64,000 bases of DNA from Pseudorhodoferax sp. Leaf267. GTDB taxonomy: Bacteria; Pseudomonadota; Gammaproteobacteria; Burkholderiales; Burkholderiaceae_C. The stretch lies in assembly GCF_001422405.1 (NCBI RefSeq), contig NZ_LMMV01000022.1, forward strand, positions 112,620-176,619, read 5' to 3'. Made by a program: the position numbers and the translations under genes. The notes beneath the pieces were generated by a model that worked only from the letters and a program-made list of their open reading frames with translations, did not search any database and was not told the origin of the DNA. Positions 46,692 to 54,973 of this stretch are shown piece by piece (position 1 is the first letter of the stretch; every line of letters begins with the position of its first letter).

Positions 46692-47477
46692 TCAGGGCAG
46701 GCTCACGTCGCCCATGCGCGCGACGATGGTGTTCGCCCGGCTGGCCAGGTAGGGCGACTGGGGCAGTTTCTCGTAGTGGCGCGGGCGCGGCAGCATCACG
46801 GCCAGGCGCGCGGCCTCGTAGGCCGTGAGCCGGGCGGCGCTCTTCTTGTAGTAATGCTGGGCCGCGGCCTCGGCGCCGAACACGCCTTCGCCCCACTCCA
46901 CGCTATTGAGATAGATCTCCAGGATGCGCTGCTTGCTCAGGAAGGTTTCCAGCAGCAGCGTCAGCACGAATTCCTGGCCCTTGCGCAGCAGCGTGCGCTC
47001 ACCCGAGAGCAGCAGGTTCTTGGCCAGCTGCTGCGTGATGGTGGAGCCGCCCACGATCTTGGGCGTGCGGGCCGGCTTGCCCACGGGCGCGGCCTGGGTC
47101 TGGCGCTCGGCGCGGGCCTGGGCCTTCTCGTTCTTCTCCCAGGCCTTCTCCAGCGCCTCCCAGTCCACGCCTTCGTGGCTCGGAAACCCGGAGTCTTCCG
47201 ATGCGATGACGGCGCGCTTGAGCGCATCGGCGATCTGGTCGTAGCCCACCCATTGCTGGCGCCACTGCCAGTCGCCGTTTGCCGGCTCCGGCTTGCGGCC
47301 CTTGGCCGGGGCGGCCTGCGCCGGCCCCTGTGTGGCCAGGCGCCAGGCCTCGGAGCGCTGGAAGGACGTGGACTGCGGGTCGACCACAGCCATCAGCGCG
47401 ATGCGCGCGACGAAGAACAGCTGCAGCGCCAGCAACGCCGCGACCAGCAGCACCAGCCAACGCCAAAGTGCGTGCAT
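46692..47477 (-). CDS. mtgA: Monofunctional peptidoglycan glycosyltransferase
   Basis: GT51 glycan polymerase of 261 residues anchored by one helix (about 6-26). Catalytic Glu94 lies in ASEDSGFPSHEG, and GGSTITQQLAKNL (143-155) is the second GT51 motif; YLNSVEWGEGVFG follows. A charged insert of about 30 residues (109-138) between the two motifs is longer than in E. coli MtgA. It polymerises lipid II without transpeptidase activity. It starts 3 bases after aroE ends. Confidence 0.94.
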   Translation of the reverse strand: MHALWRWLVLLVAALLALQLFFVARIALMAVVDPQSTSFQRSEAWRLATQGPAQAAPAKGRKPEPANGDWQWRQQWVGYDQIADALKRAVIASEDSGFPSHEGVDWEALEKAWEKNEKAQARAERQTQAAPVGKPARTPKIVGGSTITQQLAKNLLLSGERTLLRKGQEFVLTLLLETFLSKQRILEIYLNSVEWGEGVFGAEAAAQHYYKKSAARLTAYEAARLAVMLPRPRHYEKLPQSPYLASRANTIVARMGDVSLP

Positions 47478-47480
47478 GCG

Positions 47481-48323
47481 TCAGCCGTCCACCAGTGCGC
47501 GCAGCTCGGCCAGCACGGTGGCCGAGGGCGGGCGCACGCCGCGCCACAGCGCGAAGGACTCGGCGGCCTGCTCCACCAGCATGCCCAGGCCGTCACGCGC
47601 CGTGGCGCCATGCGCACGGGCCCAGGCCAGGAAGCCGGCCGCGGCGGGGCCGTACATCATGTCCACGGCCAGCGCGCCAGGGGCGAGGACGGTGGCAGGC
47701 ACGGGCACCTGGGCGCCAGCCAGGCTGCTGGCCGTGGCGTTCACGACGATGCCGAACTGGCCCGTCACTGCGTCCAGTCCGCAGGCGTCGAGCTGGCAGC
47801 CATGCCCGGTCGCCAGTGCGGCATGGCGTGCCACCAGAGCCTGGGCCTTGTCCACCGTGCGGTTGGCCACGGCGATGCGGCGCGCGCCGGCCTCGATCAG
47901 CGGGGCCAGCACGCCGGCCGCGGCGCCGCCGGCGCCGATCAGCAGCAGGTCCCGCCCGGCGATGGACACGCCCGCGTGCTGCTGGATGTCCTGCACCAGG
48001 CCGGCGCCGTCGGTGTTGTCGGCATGGATGCCGCCCGGCCGCACATGCAGCGTGTTGGCCGCCTGCGCCATGCGCGCGCGTTCCGACAGCGTCGTGGCCA
48101 GGTGGAAGGCCTCGAACTTGAAGGGCACCGTCACGTTGCAGCCCTGGCCGCCGTCGGCGATGAATGCCTGCACCGTGGGCACGAACGCGTCCAGCGGCAC
48201 CAGTTGCCGGCCGTAGACGAGCTGCTGCCCGGTCAGTTCGGCAAAGCGCGCGTGGATCCACGGCGAGCGGCTGTGCTGGACCGGGTTGCCCATCACGCAG
48301 TAGTCGAATGAATCGGTTGTCAT
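47481..48323 (-). CDS. aroE: Shikimate dehydrogenase
   Basis: Reduces 3-dehydroshikimate to shikimate with NADPH, step 4 of the aromatic pathway whose first enzyme is encoded at 57821. 280 residues; YCVMGNPVQHSRSPWIHARF near 7 binds shikimate, NVTVPFKFEA near 65 holds the catalytic lysine, and LLIGAGGAAAGVLAPL near 130 is the nucleotide fold. The ATG at 48323 gives the canonical start. The preceding 186 bases contain repeat copy C. A weak GATAAC hexamer lies 4 bases upstream. Confidence 0.95.
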   Translation of the reverse strand: MTTDSFDYCVMGNPVQHSRSPWIHARFAELTGQQLVYGRQLVPLDAFVPTVQAFIADGGQGCNVTVPFKFEAFHLATTLSERARMAQAANTLHVRPGGIHADNTDGAGLVQDIQQHAGVSIAGRDLLLIGAGGAAAGVLAPLIEAGARRIAVANRTVDKAQALVARHAALATGHGCQLDACGLDAVTGQFGIVVNATASSLAGAQVPVPATVLAPGALAVDMMYGPAAAGFLAWARAHGATARDGLGMLVEQAAESFALWRGVRPPSATVLAELRALVDG

Positions 48324-48416
48324 GTCAGTTATCCATTGCGTTGCACGCCACCCGCAGCCCACGAACCCGGGTCGCAAGCAAAGGCTCAGAAGGCCGCGGA
48401 GCAGGCCATGCCAGCG

Positions 48417-48501
48417 GCCGCCGCGGAACGGGCTCTGCCCGGCCGCTGGCGGCGCCCCTGGGGGATGGGATGGCTACACGAAGTGAGCCGTCCAAACGGG
48501 G
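48417..48501 (-). repeat. Structured intergenic repeat, copy C (inverted)
   Basis: Read on the minus strand it repeats copy A: CCCCGTTT, hairpin 1 (48493-48468, GGACGGCT/AGCCATCC with loop region CACTTCGTGT), CATCCCCC, hairpin 2 (48453-48417). In hairpin 2 CGGGC/GCCCG replaces CTGGC/GCCAG and the outer stem is GCCGCC/GGCGGC; in hairpin 1 GG/CC replaces TT/AA. The changes keep pairing except one C-A position. It begins 8 bases after the TonB-like gene's stop. Confidence 0.8.
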
Positions 48502-48509
48502 TGGTCTCA

Positions 48510-49376
48510 TCAGTTCGCGGTGACGTTGGTTTCCAAGGTGGCCTCGCGCGTGAAGCGAAAGCGCGACACAACGAGGATCTGGTCGGCCTTGCGCCGCATG
48601 GCTTCGCTGAACGGGCCGAACGGCGCCGCGCTGCGCGCAATGGCCTCGGCACGGCGGTCCAGCGTGCGGTTGCCCGAGCTTTGCGCGACCTCGGTGGCCA
48701 GGATGCGGCCGTTGTGGTCCACGGTCACGATCATGACCAGCTCGCCGTACAGCTTCTTGCCGTCCTGCTCGGGAAAGTTCTCCGTGCCCTTGTCCTCGAC
48801 CTTGCGCCGCAGGGCCTCGTAGTAGATGGCGTAGACCTCCTCGCGCGTGGCCGGGCTCACCACGCGCCGCTTGGGCCGCGCATTCTCCAGCGCGATGCGG
48901 CGCTCGATCTCGGCCAGGTGCTTGAGCAACTGGCGGCGTTTTTCCTCCTGCGCCTGGGTTTCGGGCGCATGGCTGGGCAGGCGCGGATCGGGAGGCGGCA
49001 GCGCGGCCAGCATGCGGCTGATCTGCGCCAGCAGCACGGTCTGCTCTTCCTGCATGGCCTCCATGCGGCGCTGCGCCTCCTCCATGGCCTCGCCGATGTC
49101 GCTGTGCGCGGCCGGCGGCAGCGGCGAGGTGGCGCGGCCCTTGGCGGCGTCGCCGCCGCCGGCCAGGTTGGCCTGGGCGATGGCCAGCGCCTTGTCCGGC
49201 CGCTCGGCAGACTTGGCGTTGACCAGTATGACCTCCAGCGGCGTGTCCTCGAACACGCGGTTGAACGCCACCGGGTCGACGGAGCGCACGGTCAGCACGG
49301 CCGCATGGACCAGCAGCGACACCAGCAGCGCGAGCTGCAGCGTGCTCAGCCGGTGCAGAACGCGGCGCGGGTTCAC
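48510..49376 (-). CDS. TonB-like energy transducer / periplasmic TonB C-terminal domain protein
   Basis: A 288-residue bitopic protein: one helix (about 13-30), then a long charged, partly coiled-coil periplasmic stretch (about 95-180, EAMEEAQRRMEAMQEEQ) and a TonB-type C-terminal domain (about 190-275, GELVMIVTVDHNGRILATEV). Unlike classical TonB it has only a short proline-rich part. No exbBD or receptor gene is nearby, so its partner is unknown. It starts with GTG at 49376, overlapping the RNase gene by 4 bases (GTGA). Confidence 0.85.
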   Translation of the reverse strand: MNPRRVLHRLSTLQLALLVSLLVHAAVLTVRSVDPVAFNRVFEDTPLEVILVNAKSAERPDKALAIAQANLAGGGDAAKGRATSPLPPAAHSDIGEAMEEAQRRMEAMQEEQTVLLAQISRMLAALPPPDPRLPSHAPETQAQEEKRRQLLKHLAEIERRIALENARPKRRVVSPATREEVYAIYYEALRRKVEDKGTENFPEQDGKKLYGELVMIVTVDHNGRILATEVAQSSGNRTLDRRAEAIARSAAPFGPFSEAMRRKADQILVVSRFRFTREATLETNVTAN

Positions 49377-51436
49377 GGCGTGGCGGGGGCTTCAGCGGCC
49401 GTGGCCGGCTGGTCCATGTCGACGGCAATCGCGATCGGGCCGGCCGCGGCTTCTTCCTCGTCCTCCTCGGTGGCCTCGGGCGCTGCCGGCGCGGCGCCGG
49501 GCGCATCCAGCCGCTCGACCACGGTGCCGGCCACGTCCAGCGTGATGAGGTCGATCGCGCCCAGGCGCACGCGCACATGGGCGCCGCGCGGCAGGTCCTG
49601 CGTGCCCATCACGCCCAGCACCAGCGGCAGGTCGTCGGCGCGCACCAGGCCTTCGCGGAACACCGTGCCGGTGATCTCGTGCAGGCCATTCTGCTGCAGG
49701 TATTGCAGCGTCCAGAAGCGCTCCATGCCGCCCTGGAAGCCGTTGTAGGCGCTATAGGCCGCATCGAAGCTGGAGATGATGGAGAACAGCTCGGCGTCCT
49801 TGGGCTTGAACGGCGCGGCCAGCGCGGCCGTTTTGCCGTGGCGCGCGCAGGCAATGATCTGCCACTGGTTCACCAGGTCCACGTAGCGGCGCAGCGGCGA
49901 GGTGCTCCAGGCGTAGCTGGGCACGCCGATGCCGGCATGCGGCAGCGCCTTGGTGCCCATGCGCACCTTCACGCCGGGCGCCAGGCTGGCCTGGCTGCGG
50001 TAGATGCCGGGTACGCCGCAGGCGGCCATCCAGGTGCCCCAGGTGCTGTTGGCCAGGATCATGGCCTCGGCCACGATCAGGTCCAGCGGCGCGCCGCGGC
50101 GGCGCACGCTGATCTCCACGCGCTCGGCGCCGGCCGGCTCGTCGCCCAGCGGGGCCTCGGCGCTGTCGACCAGCTTGAAGTTGTAGTCGGGGCGGTTGAA
50201 GGTCTCGGGCTTGCCGCGCACCACCTCGCGCTGCGCCTTCAGGTGGCGCGCCAGGCGGTACAGGAAGGCCAGCTGCGCCGGGTCCACGCCGGAAATGGCG
50301 GGGGCTGCGGCGGCATCGGGGGCGGCCAGCCATTCCTCGGTCACCAGCGCGTCGAGCTGGTCGTGGCGCAGGTTGGCCGCGATCGGCACACGCTCCAGCC
50401 GGGTCTCGCTGTCCAGCACGGCCAGCGTCTCGGCGTCAAAGCGCACGTAGAGCGACACGGCCGGGCAGTCGCGCCCCTCCTGCAGGGTGTAGGCCTGCAC
50501 CACCGGGTCGGGCAGCATGGTCAGCTTGTGGCCCGGCATGTAGACCGTGGACAGCCGCGCGCGGCCGAGCTGGTCGATCGGCGAGCCCGGCACGATGGCC
50601 AGGGCCGGCGCCGCGATGTGGATGCCGACCGTGACCTGCGCCGTGCCCAGGCCCTGCACCGACAGCGCATCGTCGATCTCGGTGGTCGTCGAATCGTCGA
50701 TCGAGAACGCCTGCACGCCGGCGACCGGCAGCGCATCGGTGATCTCGGGCGCCTGCAGCGCCGCGAAGCCCGTACCCTTGGGGAAGAACTCCAGCAAAAA
50801 GCGGCGCCAGTGGAACTGGTAGGGCGAATCGATGGCGCCGGCGCGCTGCAGCAGCGCCAGGGGCGCGGTCTGCGTGGCGCGCGCGGCATCGACCACGGCC
50901 TTGTACTCGGCGGCATTCTTGTCGGGCTTGAACAGGATGCGGTAGAGCTGGTCGCGGATCGGCTGCGGGCAGCGGCCCTCGGCGAGTTCCTGCGCCCAGT
51001 CGTCGATCTGCAGCTGCAGCAGCCGCTTTTTCTCGATCGCAGCCAGCGCCTGCTGCACCTGCTCGGCCGGGGCCTTGCGGAAGCGGCCCTTGCCGGCACG
51101 GCGGAAGTAGTGGGGCGCCTCGAACAGGCGGAACAGCGCGGCCGCCTGCTGCACCAGCGTGGCGTCGTCGTTGAAATACACCCTGGCCAGGTCGCCGAAG
51201 CTGAATTCGTCGTCGCTGGCGAACTCCCAGGCCAGCTCCAGCTCGATGGACTCGGCCAGCGAGCGGGCCTCGCGGACCAGCACCTCGGGGCCGGGTTTCT
51301 CGAACTTCAGCAGCAGGTTGGCGGCCTTGACCTTGACCCGTTTACCGGATTCCAGCTCGATCTGGGACGAGGCTTCGGCCTCGGAGAGCACCCGTCCGGA
51401 CATGAATTTGCCCGCTTCTTCGAACAATGCGTACAT
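49373..51436 (-). CDS. RNase II/R-family exoribonuclease (RNB domain)
   Basis: A 687-residue 3'-5' exoribonuclease. The RNB catalytic domain is centred on AFSIDDSTTTEIDDALSVQ near 248, with the aspartates that bind Mg2+, and LIVAEAMILANSTWGTWMA follows. The N-terminal 200 residues differ from E. coli RNase II and R cold-shock domains; the Glu/Ala-rich C-terminal tail replaces a long S1-type end. This is the shorter RNB form found next to tonB and aroE in related bacteria. GACAAT lies 7 bases before the ATG with no SD. Confidence 0.9.
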   Translation of the reverse strand: MYALFEEAGKFMSGRVLSEAEASSQIELESGKRVKVKAANLLLKFEKPGPEVLVREARSLAESIELELAWEFASDDEFSFGDLARVYFNDDATLVQQAAALFRLFEAPHYFRRAGKGRFRKAPAEQVQQALAAIEKKRLLQLQIDDWAQELAEGRCPQPIRDQLYRILFKPDKNAAEYKAVVDAARATQTAPLALLQRAGAIDSPYQFHWRRFLLEFFPKGTGFAALQAPEITDALPVAGVQAFSIDDSTTTEIDDALSVQGLGTAQVTVGIHIAAPALAIVPGSPIDQLGRARLSTVYMPGHKLTMLPDPVVQAYTLQEGRDCPAVSLYVRFDAETLAVLDSETRLERVPIAANLRHDQLDALVTEEWLAAPDAAAAPAISGVDPAQLAFLYRLARHLKAQREVVRGKPETFNRPDYNFKLVDSAEAPLGDEPAGAERVEISVRRRGAPLDLIVAEAMILANSTWGTWMAACGVPGIYRSQASLAPGVKVRMGTKALPHAGIGVPSYAWSTSPLRRYVDLVNQWQIIACARHGKTAALAAPFKPKDAELFSIISSFDAAYSAYNGFQGGMERFWTLQYLQQNGLHEITGTVFREGLVRADDLPLVLGVMGTQDLPRGAHVRVRLGAIDLITLDVAGTVVERLDAPGAAPAAPEATEEDEEEAAAGPIAIAVDMDQPATAAEAPATP

Positions 51437-51443
51437 GGCGGCT

Positions 51444-51449
51444 ATTGTC
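51444..51449 (-). promoter_or_regulatory. -10 hexamer GACAAT, probable leaderless start of the RNB gene
   Basis: Minus-strand GACAAT, then AGCCGCC and the ATG at 51436. Same hexamer and spacing as at rlmI. No SD. Confidence 0.5.
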
Positions 51450-51463
51450 CGCGATGGCCGGCG

Positions 51464-52066
51464 CTACGCCGGGGCCAGCAGGAAGTCGAACACTTCGTCC
51501 ACGTATTCCGGGAATTCGCTGATCGCGTGGTCGCTGCCTTCCAGCAGCTTCACGCGGGCCCGCGGGTAGCGCGCACACATCTCGCGCCAGTCCAGCACCT
51601 CGTCGCCCTTGGCGATGATGGCGAAGCTGCGGGCCATGGCTGCCTGGGCGGCGGGCGCCTTGGGCGGCTGCTCCATGGCGCGCAGTTCGTCGATGTATGC
51701 GGCGCGGAAGAAGAAGCGCTCGTTCGGGTCGTGCCAGGCCGTGTGCTCGCCGATGTGGCGCGCCAGGTCGCGCGCCGGGTGCACGGCCGGGTTCAGCAGC
51801 ACGGCGCGGCTGCCGGTCTGCTCGGCGATGACGGTGGCGTAGAAGCCGCCCAGCGAGGAGCCGACCACGGCCATGCTGGCGCGCGGCCAGTCCGCGATGC
51901 CAGCGAGCAGTTCGTCCATGGCCTGGCGCGGCGAGGGCGGCAGCTGCGGGCACCACCAGACCAGTTCGGGGTGGCGCGCCTGCACGCGCGCAGCGACCAG
52001 CCGCGCCTTGGTCGATTGCGGCGAGGAGCGAAAGCCGTGCAGATAGAGCAGATGGGTCAGGGGCAT
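51464..52066 (-). CDS. YqiA/YcfP-type alpha/beta-fold esterase
   Basis: A 200-residue alpha/beta hydrolase. LLYLHGFRSSPQSTK at the start is the YqiA/YcfP hallmark; the nucleophile elbow is VGSSLGGFYA near 79, and the acid and histidine are in AKGDEVLDW and EGSDHAISEF. Substrates of the family are short acyl esters in vitro; the physiological role is unknown. The ATG at 52066 was preferred to upstream codons because it gives the conserved start. Confidence 0.88.
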   Translation of the reverse strand: MPLTHLLYLHGFRSSPQSTKARLVAARVQARHPELVWWCPQLPPSPRQAMDELLAGIADWPRASMAVVGSSLGGFYATVIAEQTGSRAVLLNPAVHPARDLARHIGEHTAWHDPNERFFFRAAYIDELRAMEQPPKAPAAQAAMARSFAIIAKGDEVLDWREMCARYPRARVKLLEGSDHAISEFPEYVDEVFDFLLAPA

Positions 52067-52280
52067 GGTGGGGGCGGGGCGGCAGGCCGGCGTGGCGCGG
52101 CCCATGGTACGCATGGCGCGGGCGGGGCGCTGGTTTTTTGCATATTTCAGTACCACTGCGCGGCATAGACGGCGATGATTCGCACGCTGCCCCGTGCGCC
52201 GGCATGTTCGCGAGGAAACCCGCGGAGCGCAGAGCGAAGTTCACCGTCCATCTGCCGGCCCTCGCCCAAGGAGACACGAC

Positions 52281-53240
52281 ATGGGAACCCTGTACCGCAT
52301 CGCCCCGCTGCTGCTGGCCGCGGCCGGCCTCGTCACGCTGCCGGCCTGCGCCCAGCAGCCGCCGCAGCCCGACTGGTGCAAGTCCAAATGGGGGGCGGCC
52401 GACGAGATCGGCGCGGGCAACCTGCTGACCGCCGAGCTGTCGCTGGCTGCCTCCCGGCTCGTGAAGACCGGCAAGACCTACCGCCTGGGCGTGGAGACCA
52501 ATGCCAAGACCCCGGCCTTCGGCCCGCGCAGCTGGGCGCTGGCGATCAACCAGCCCGGCCAGGTGGGCGGCATCGGCCTGGGTCCCACCAAGACCAACTA
52601 CAACGACGACATCTACATGGGGTACGTGGGCACGGGCACGCAGATCGACGGCATGGGCCACATCGGCGTGGACAACGTCTACTACAACTGCAACAGGAAC
52701 AGCGAGTTCGTGCAGGCCAACGGGCTGACCAAGCTGGGCATCGAGAAGGTGCCGGCCATCGTCACGCGCGGCATCGTGCTGGACATGACGGCCTACTACG
52801 GCCAGAACCCGGTGCCGGAAGGCACGGCCTACAACCGCAAGGAGATCGACGCGCAGGCTGCGCGCCAGGGCGTGGAGATCCGCAAGGGCGACGTGGTGCT
52901 GTTCTACAGCGGCTGGCTGAACCTGGTCGGCAAGGACGACAAGCGTTTCATCACCGGCGAGCCGGGGCTGGGCAAGGAGGGGGCCGAGTACCTGGCTGGT
53001 AAGCAGCCCGTGGCCGTGGGCGCGGACACCTGGGGGCTGGAGGCGATCCCGTTCGAGAAGGGCGTGGGCATCTTCGAGGTGCACCAGATCCTGATTCCCA
53101 AGAACGGCATCTACATCCTGGAGAACGTGGACACGGCCGAGCTCGTGAAGGACCAGGCGTGGGAGTTCATGTTCGTGCTCGGCCCCAGCCGCATGACGGG
53201 CGGCGTGCAGGCCATCGTGAACCCGATCGCGATCCGCTAG
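52281..53240 (+). CDS. Cyclase-family (PF04199-type) lipoprotein
   Basis: A 319-residue exported protein with lipobox LPAC, Cys23 being the lipid-modified residue. The rest resembles the kynurenine formamidase/cyclase fold. The metal motif HxGTHxDxPxH is altered to GTGTQIDGMGHIG near 113: the second histidine is Gln, while Asp and the last His remain. Larger members with this altered motif are known, but their reaction is unclear. The ATG at 52281 follows AAGGAGA. It is a single gene, divergent from the esterase. Confidence 0.8.
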   Translation: MGTLYRIAPLLLAAAGLVTLPACAQQPPQPDWCKSKWGAADEIGAGNLLTAELSLAASRLVKTGKTYRLGVETNAKTPAFGPRSWALAINQPGQVGGIGLGPTKTNYNDDIYMGYVGTGTQIDGMGHIGVDNVYYNCNRNSEFVQANGLTKLGIEKVPAIVTRGIVLDMTAYYGQNPVPEGTAYNRKEIDAQAARQGVEIRKGDVVLFYSGWLNLVGKDDKRFITGEPGLGKEGAEYLAGKQPVAVGADTWGLEAIPFEKGVGIFEVHQILIPKNGIYILENVDTAELVKDQAWEFMFVLGPSRMTGGVQAIVNPIAIR

Positions 53241-53249
53241 CAGCCCGTG

Positions 53250-53267
53250 CCGGCCGGTTCCGGCCGG
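53250..53267 (+). terminator. GC-rich hairpin after the cyclase-family gene
   Basis: CCGGCCGG-TT-CCGGCCGG, a perfect 8-base stem 10 bases after the stop, with no T-run. A possible factor-assisted terminator. Confidence 0.35.
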
Positions 53268-53396
53268 TACCGGCGTGCCGCGGCCAGTGGTTGGCGCACA
53301 ACGGACGGTGCGCGGCGCGTGGGAAGTCCGTTGCCGGCCAGGGGAAACCCGCGGCGATTCGCTACGATGGCGGGCTTCGCCATCCGCCCACCTTCC

Positions 53397-54923
53397 ATGC
53401 CAGATCGATCGCCCAGCGAAATCGCCCGAGAGACGTTCAAGATCCTGGCAGGAAAGCGTCTGGCCCCCACGCCCGAGAACTACCAGGCCCACTACCACGA
53501 GGTCGCCGGCACGCTGGCGCCGGCCTATTTCCCGAGCGAGCCGCTGCGCCAGATCGCTGCCGTGCTGCCCTCGCGCAACCCGGGCCAGGAAAAGCAGCTG
53601 GGCCTGCTGACCTCGGCCATCGGCCAACGCAGCTGGGACAAGGTGGAAGCAGCCCTCGTGGGTTATGCCAGTTTCGCCGTGTCGGCCTCGGCGTTCGCGC
53701 CGCTGGGCAGCGCGGAGCCGGCCGAGCCCGAGGCGCAGGTCACGGCGCTGCAGGAGCAGGTGGCGCGGCTGATCGAGTCCGCGCAGCCGGCGCTGGGCGC
53801 GGACGATGCGCGCTTCCTGAGCCAGGCGGCCGAGATGCTGCGCATGCTGCGCCATTCGCACGATGTGATGGCGGTCAAGACCGCGCTGGGCAACTTCGCG
53901 CACCGCCTGTCGTTCGCGGCGGAAGACCAGGCCGAGATCAAGTCCTCGTTGCTGAACCTGCTGCACATGGTGTTCGAGAACATCGGCGAGTTGTGCACCG
54001 AGGACCGCTGGTTGCGCGGGCAGATCGACGCGCTCATGAACGCCTCGACCCCGCCGCTGAACCTGCGCCGCCTGGACGACGTGGAGCGCCGGCTGCGCGA
54101 TGTGATCTTCAAGCAGACGGAGGCCAAGGGCCGTGCCAGCCAGGCGCAGGCGCAGATGCAGCAGCTGCTGGCCACCTTCGTCGAGCGGCTGTCGCAGATG
54201 TCCGAGTCCAGCACCGTCTACCACGGCAAGATCGAGAACTGCGCGCGCCTGATCGAGCAGGCCACCACCATCGAGGAACTCGGCCCCGTGCTGCAGGACG
54301 CCATCACCGCCACGCGCTCCATGGCGCACGACATGGCGCACTCGCGTGACGAGCTGCAGACCATGCGCGCCAAGACCGAGCAGGCCGAGGAGCAGATCGC
54401 CCGGCTGCACAACGAGCTGGACCGCGCCAGCGCCCAGGCGCGGCACGATGCGCTGACCGGCGTGCTGAACCGCCGCGGCCTGGACGAAGCCATGGCGCGC
54501 GAGATCGCCACCGCGCGGCGCAAGGGCCATGCGCTGTGCGTGGCGCTGCTGGACCTGGACAACTTCAAGAAATTCAACGACCAGCTCGGCCACGACGCGG
54601 GGGACGCGGCCTTGCAGCACCTGGCCGACGTGGCGCGCCAGTCGATCCGGCCGCAAGATTCGCTGGCGCGCTACGGCGGCGAGGAATTCGTGATCGTGCT
54701 GCCCGACACGGGGTTGGAGGCTGCGATCGCCATCCTCACCCGATTGCAGCGCGAGCTGACGACACGCTATTTCCTGAGCGGCAAGGACAAGCTGCTGATC
54801 ACGTTCAGCGCCGGTGTCGCCCAAATGGCCGACAGCGAAGACATGGCCGATGCGATCAAGCGCGCCGACGGCGCCATGTACCTGGCCAAGCGAACCGGCA
54901 AGAACCGCGTCCTCGGGGCGTGA
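53397..54923 (+). CDS. Diguanylate cyclase (GGDEF domain)
   Basis: A 508-residue soluble enzyme making c-di-GMP from GTP. The GGDEF domain (about 345-508) has GGEEF at 427-431, an active-site variant, and an intact product-inhibition site RPQD at 418-421, exactly five residues before GGEEF. The first 340 residues are helical with a coiled coil (QTEAKGRASQAQAQMQQLL; MRAKTEQAEEQIARLHNEL) and no known sensor or membrane segment. I chose the ATG at 53397; another at 53367 is possible. Its gene ends 50 bases before rodA. Confidence 0.92.
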   Translation: MPDRSPSEIARETFKILAGKRLAPTPENYQAHYHEVAGTLAPAYFPSEPLRQIAAVLPSRNPGQEKQLGLLTSAIGQRSWDKVEAALVGYASFAVSASAFAPLGSAEPAEPEAQVTALQEQVARLIESAQPALGADDARFLSQAAEMLRMLRHSHDVMAVKTALGNFAHRLSFAAEDQAEIKSSLLNLLHMVFENIGELCTEDRWLRGQIDALMNASTPPLNLRRLDDVERRLRDVIFKQTEAKGRASQAQAQMQQLLATFVERLSQMSESSTVYHGKIENCARLIEQATTIEELGPVLQDAITATRSMAHDMAHSRDELQTMRAKTEQAEEQIARLHNELDRASAQARHDALTGVLNRRGLDEAMAREIATARRKGHALCVALLDLDNFKKFNDQLGHDAGDAALQHLADVARQSIRPQDSLARYGGEEFVIVLPDTGLEAAIAILTRLQRELTTRYFLSGKDKLLITFSAGVAQMADSEDMADAIKRADGAMYLAKRTGKNRVLGA

Positions 54924-54959
54924 GAAGCCCGCGCAGGCAGCTGGCGAAAAGCCGCGCAG

Positions 54960-54965
54960 GATAAT
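54960..54965 (+). promoter_or_regulatory. -10 hexamer GATAAT, probable leaderless start of rodA
   Basis: GATAAT, eight bases of C and G, then the rodA ATG at 54974. Same hexamer and distance as at dapF; no SD. It would give rodA its own promoter independent of the diguanylate cyclase gene. Confidence 0.5.
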
Positions 54966-54973
54966 CGCGCGCC

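Noticed and set aside
53367..53396. ATG at 53367 as start of the diguanylate cyclase
   Set aside because: It lies in a perfect small hairpin (ATGGCG-GGCTT-CGCCAT, 53367-53383) and overlaps a possible -10 TACGAT. The ATG at 53397 starts a better-looking protein. Not excluded.
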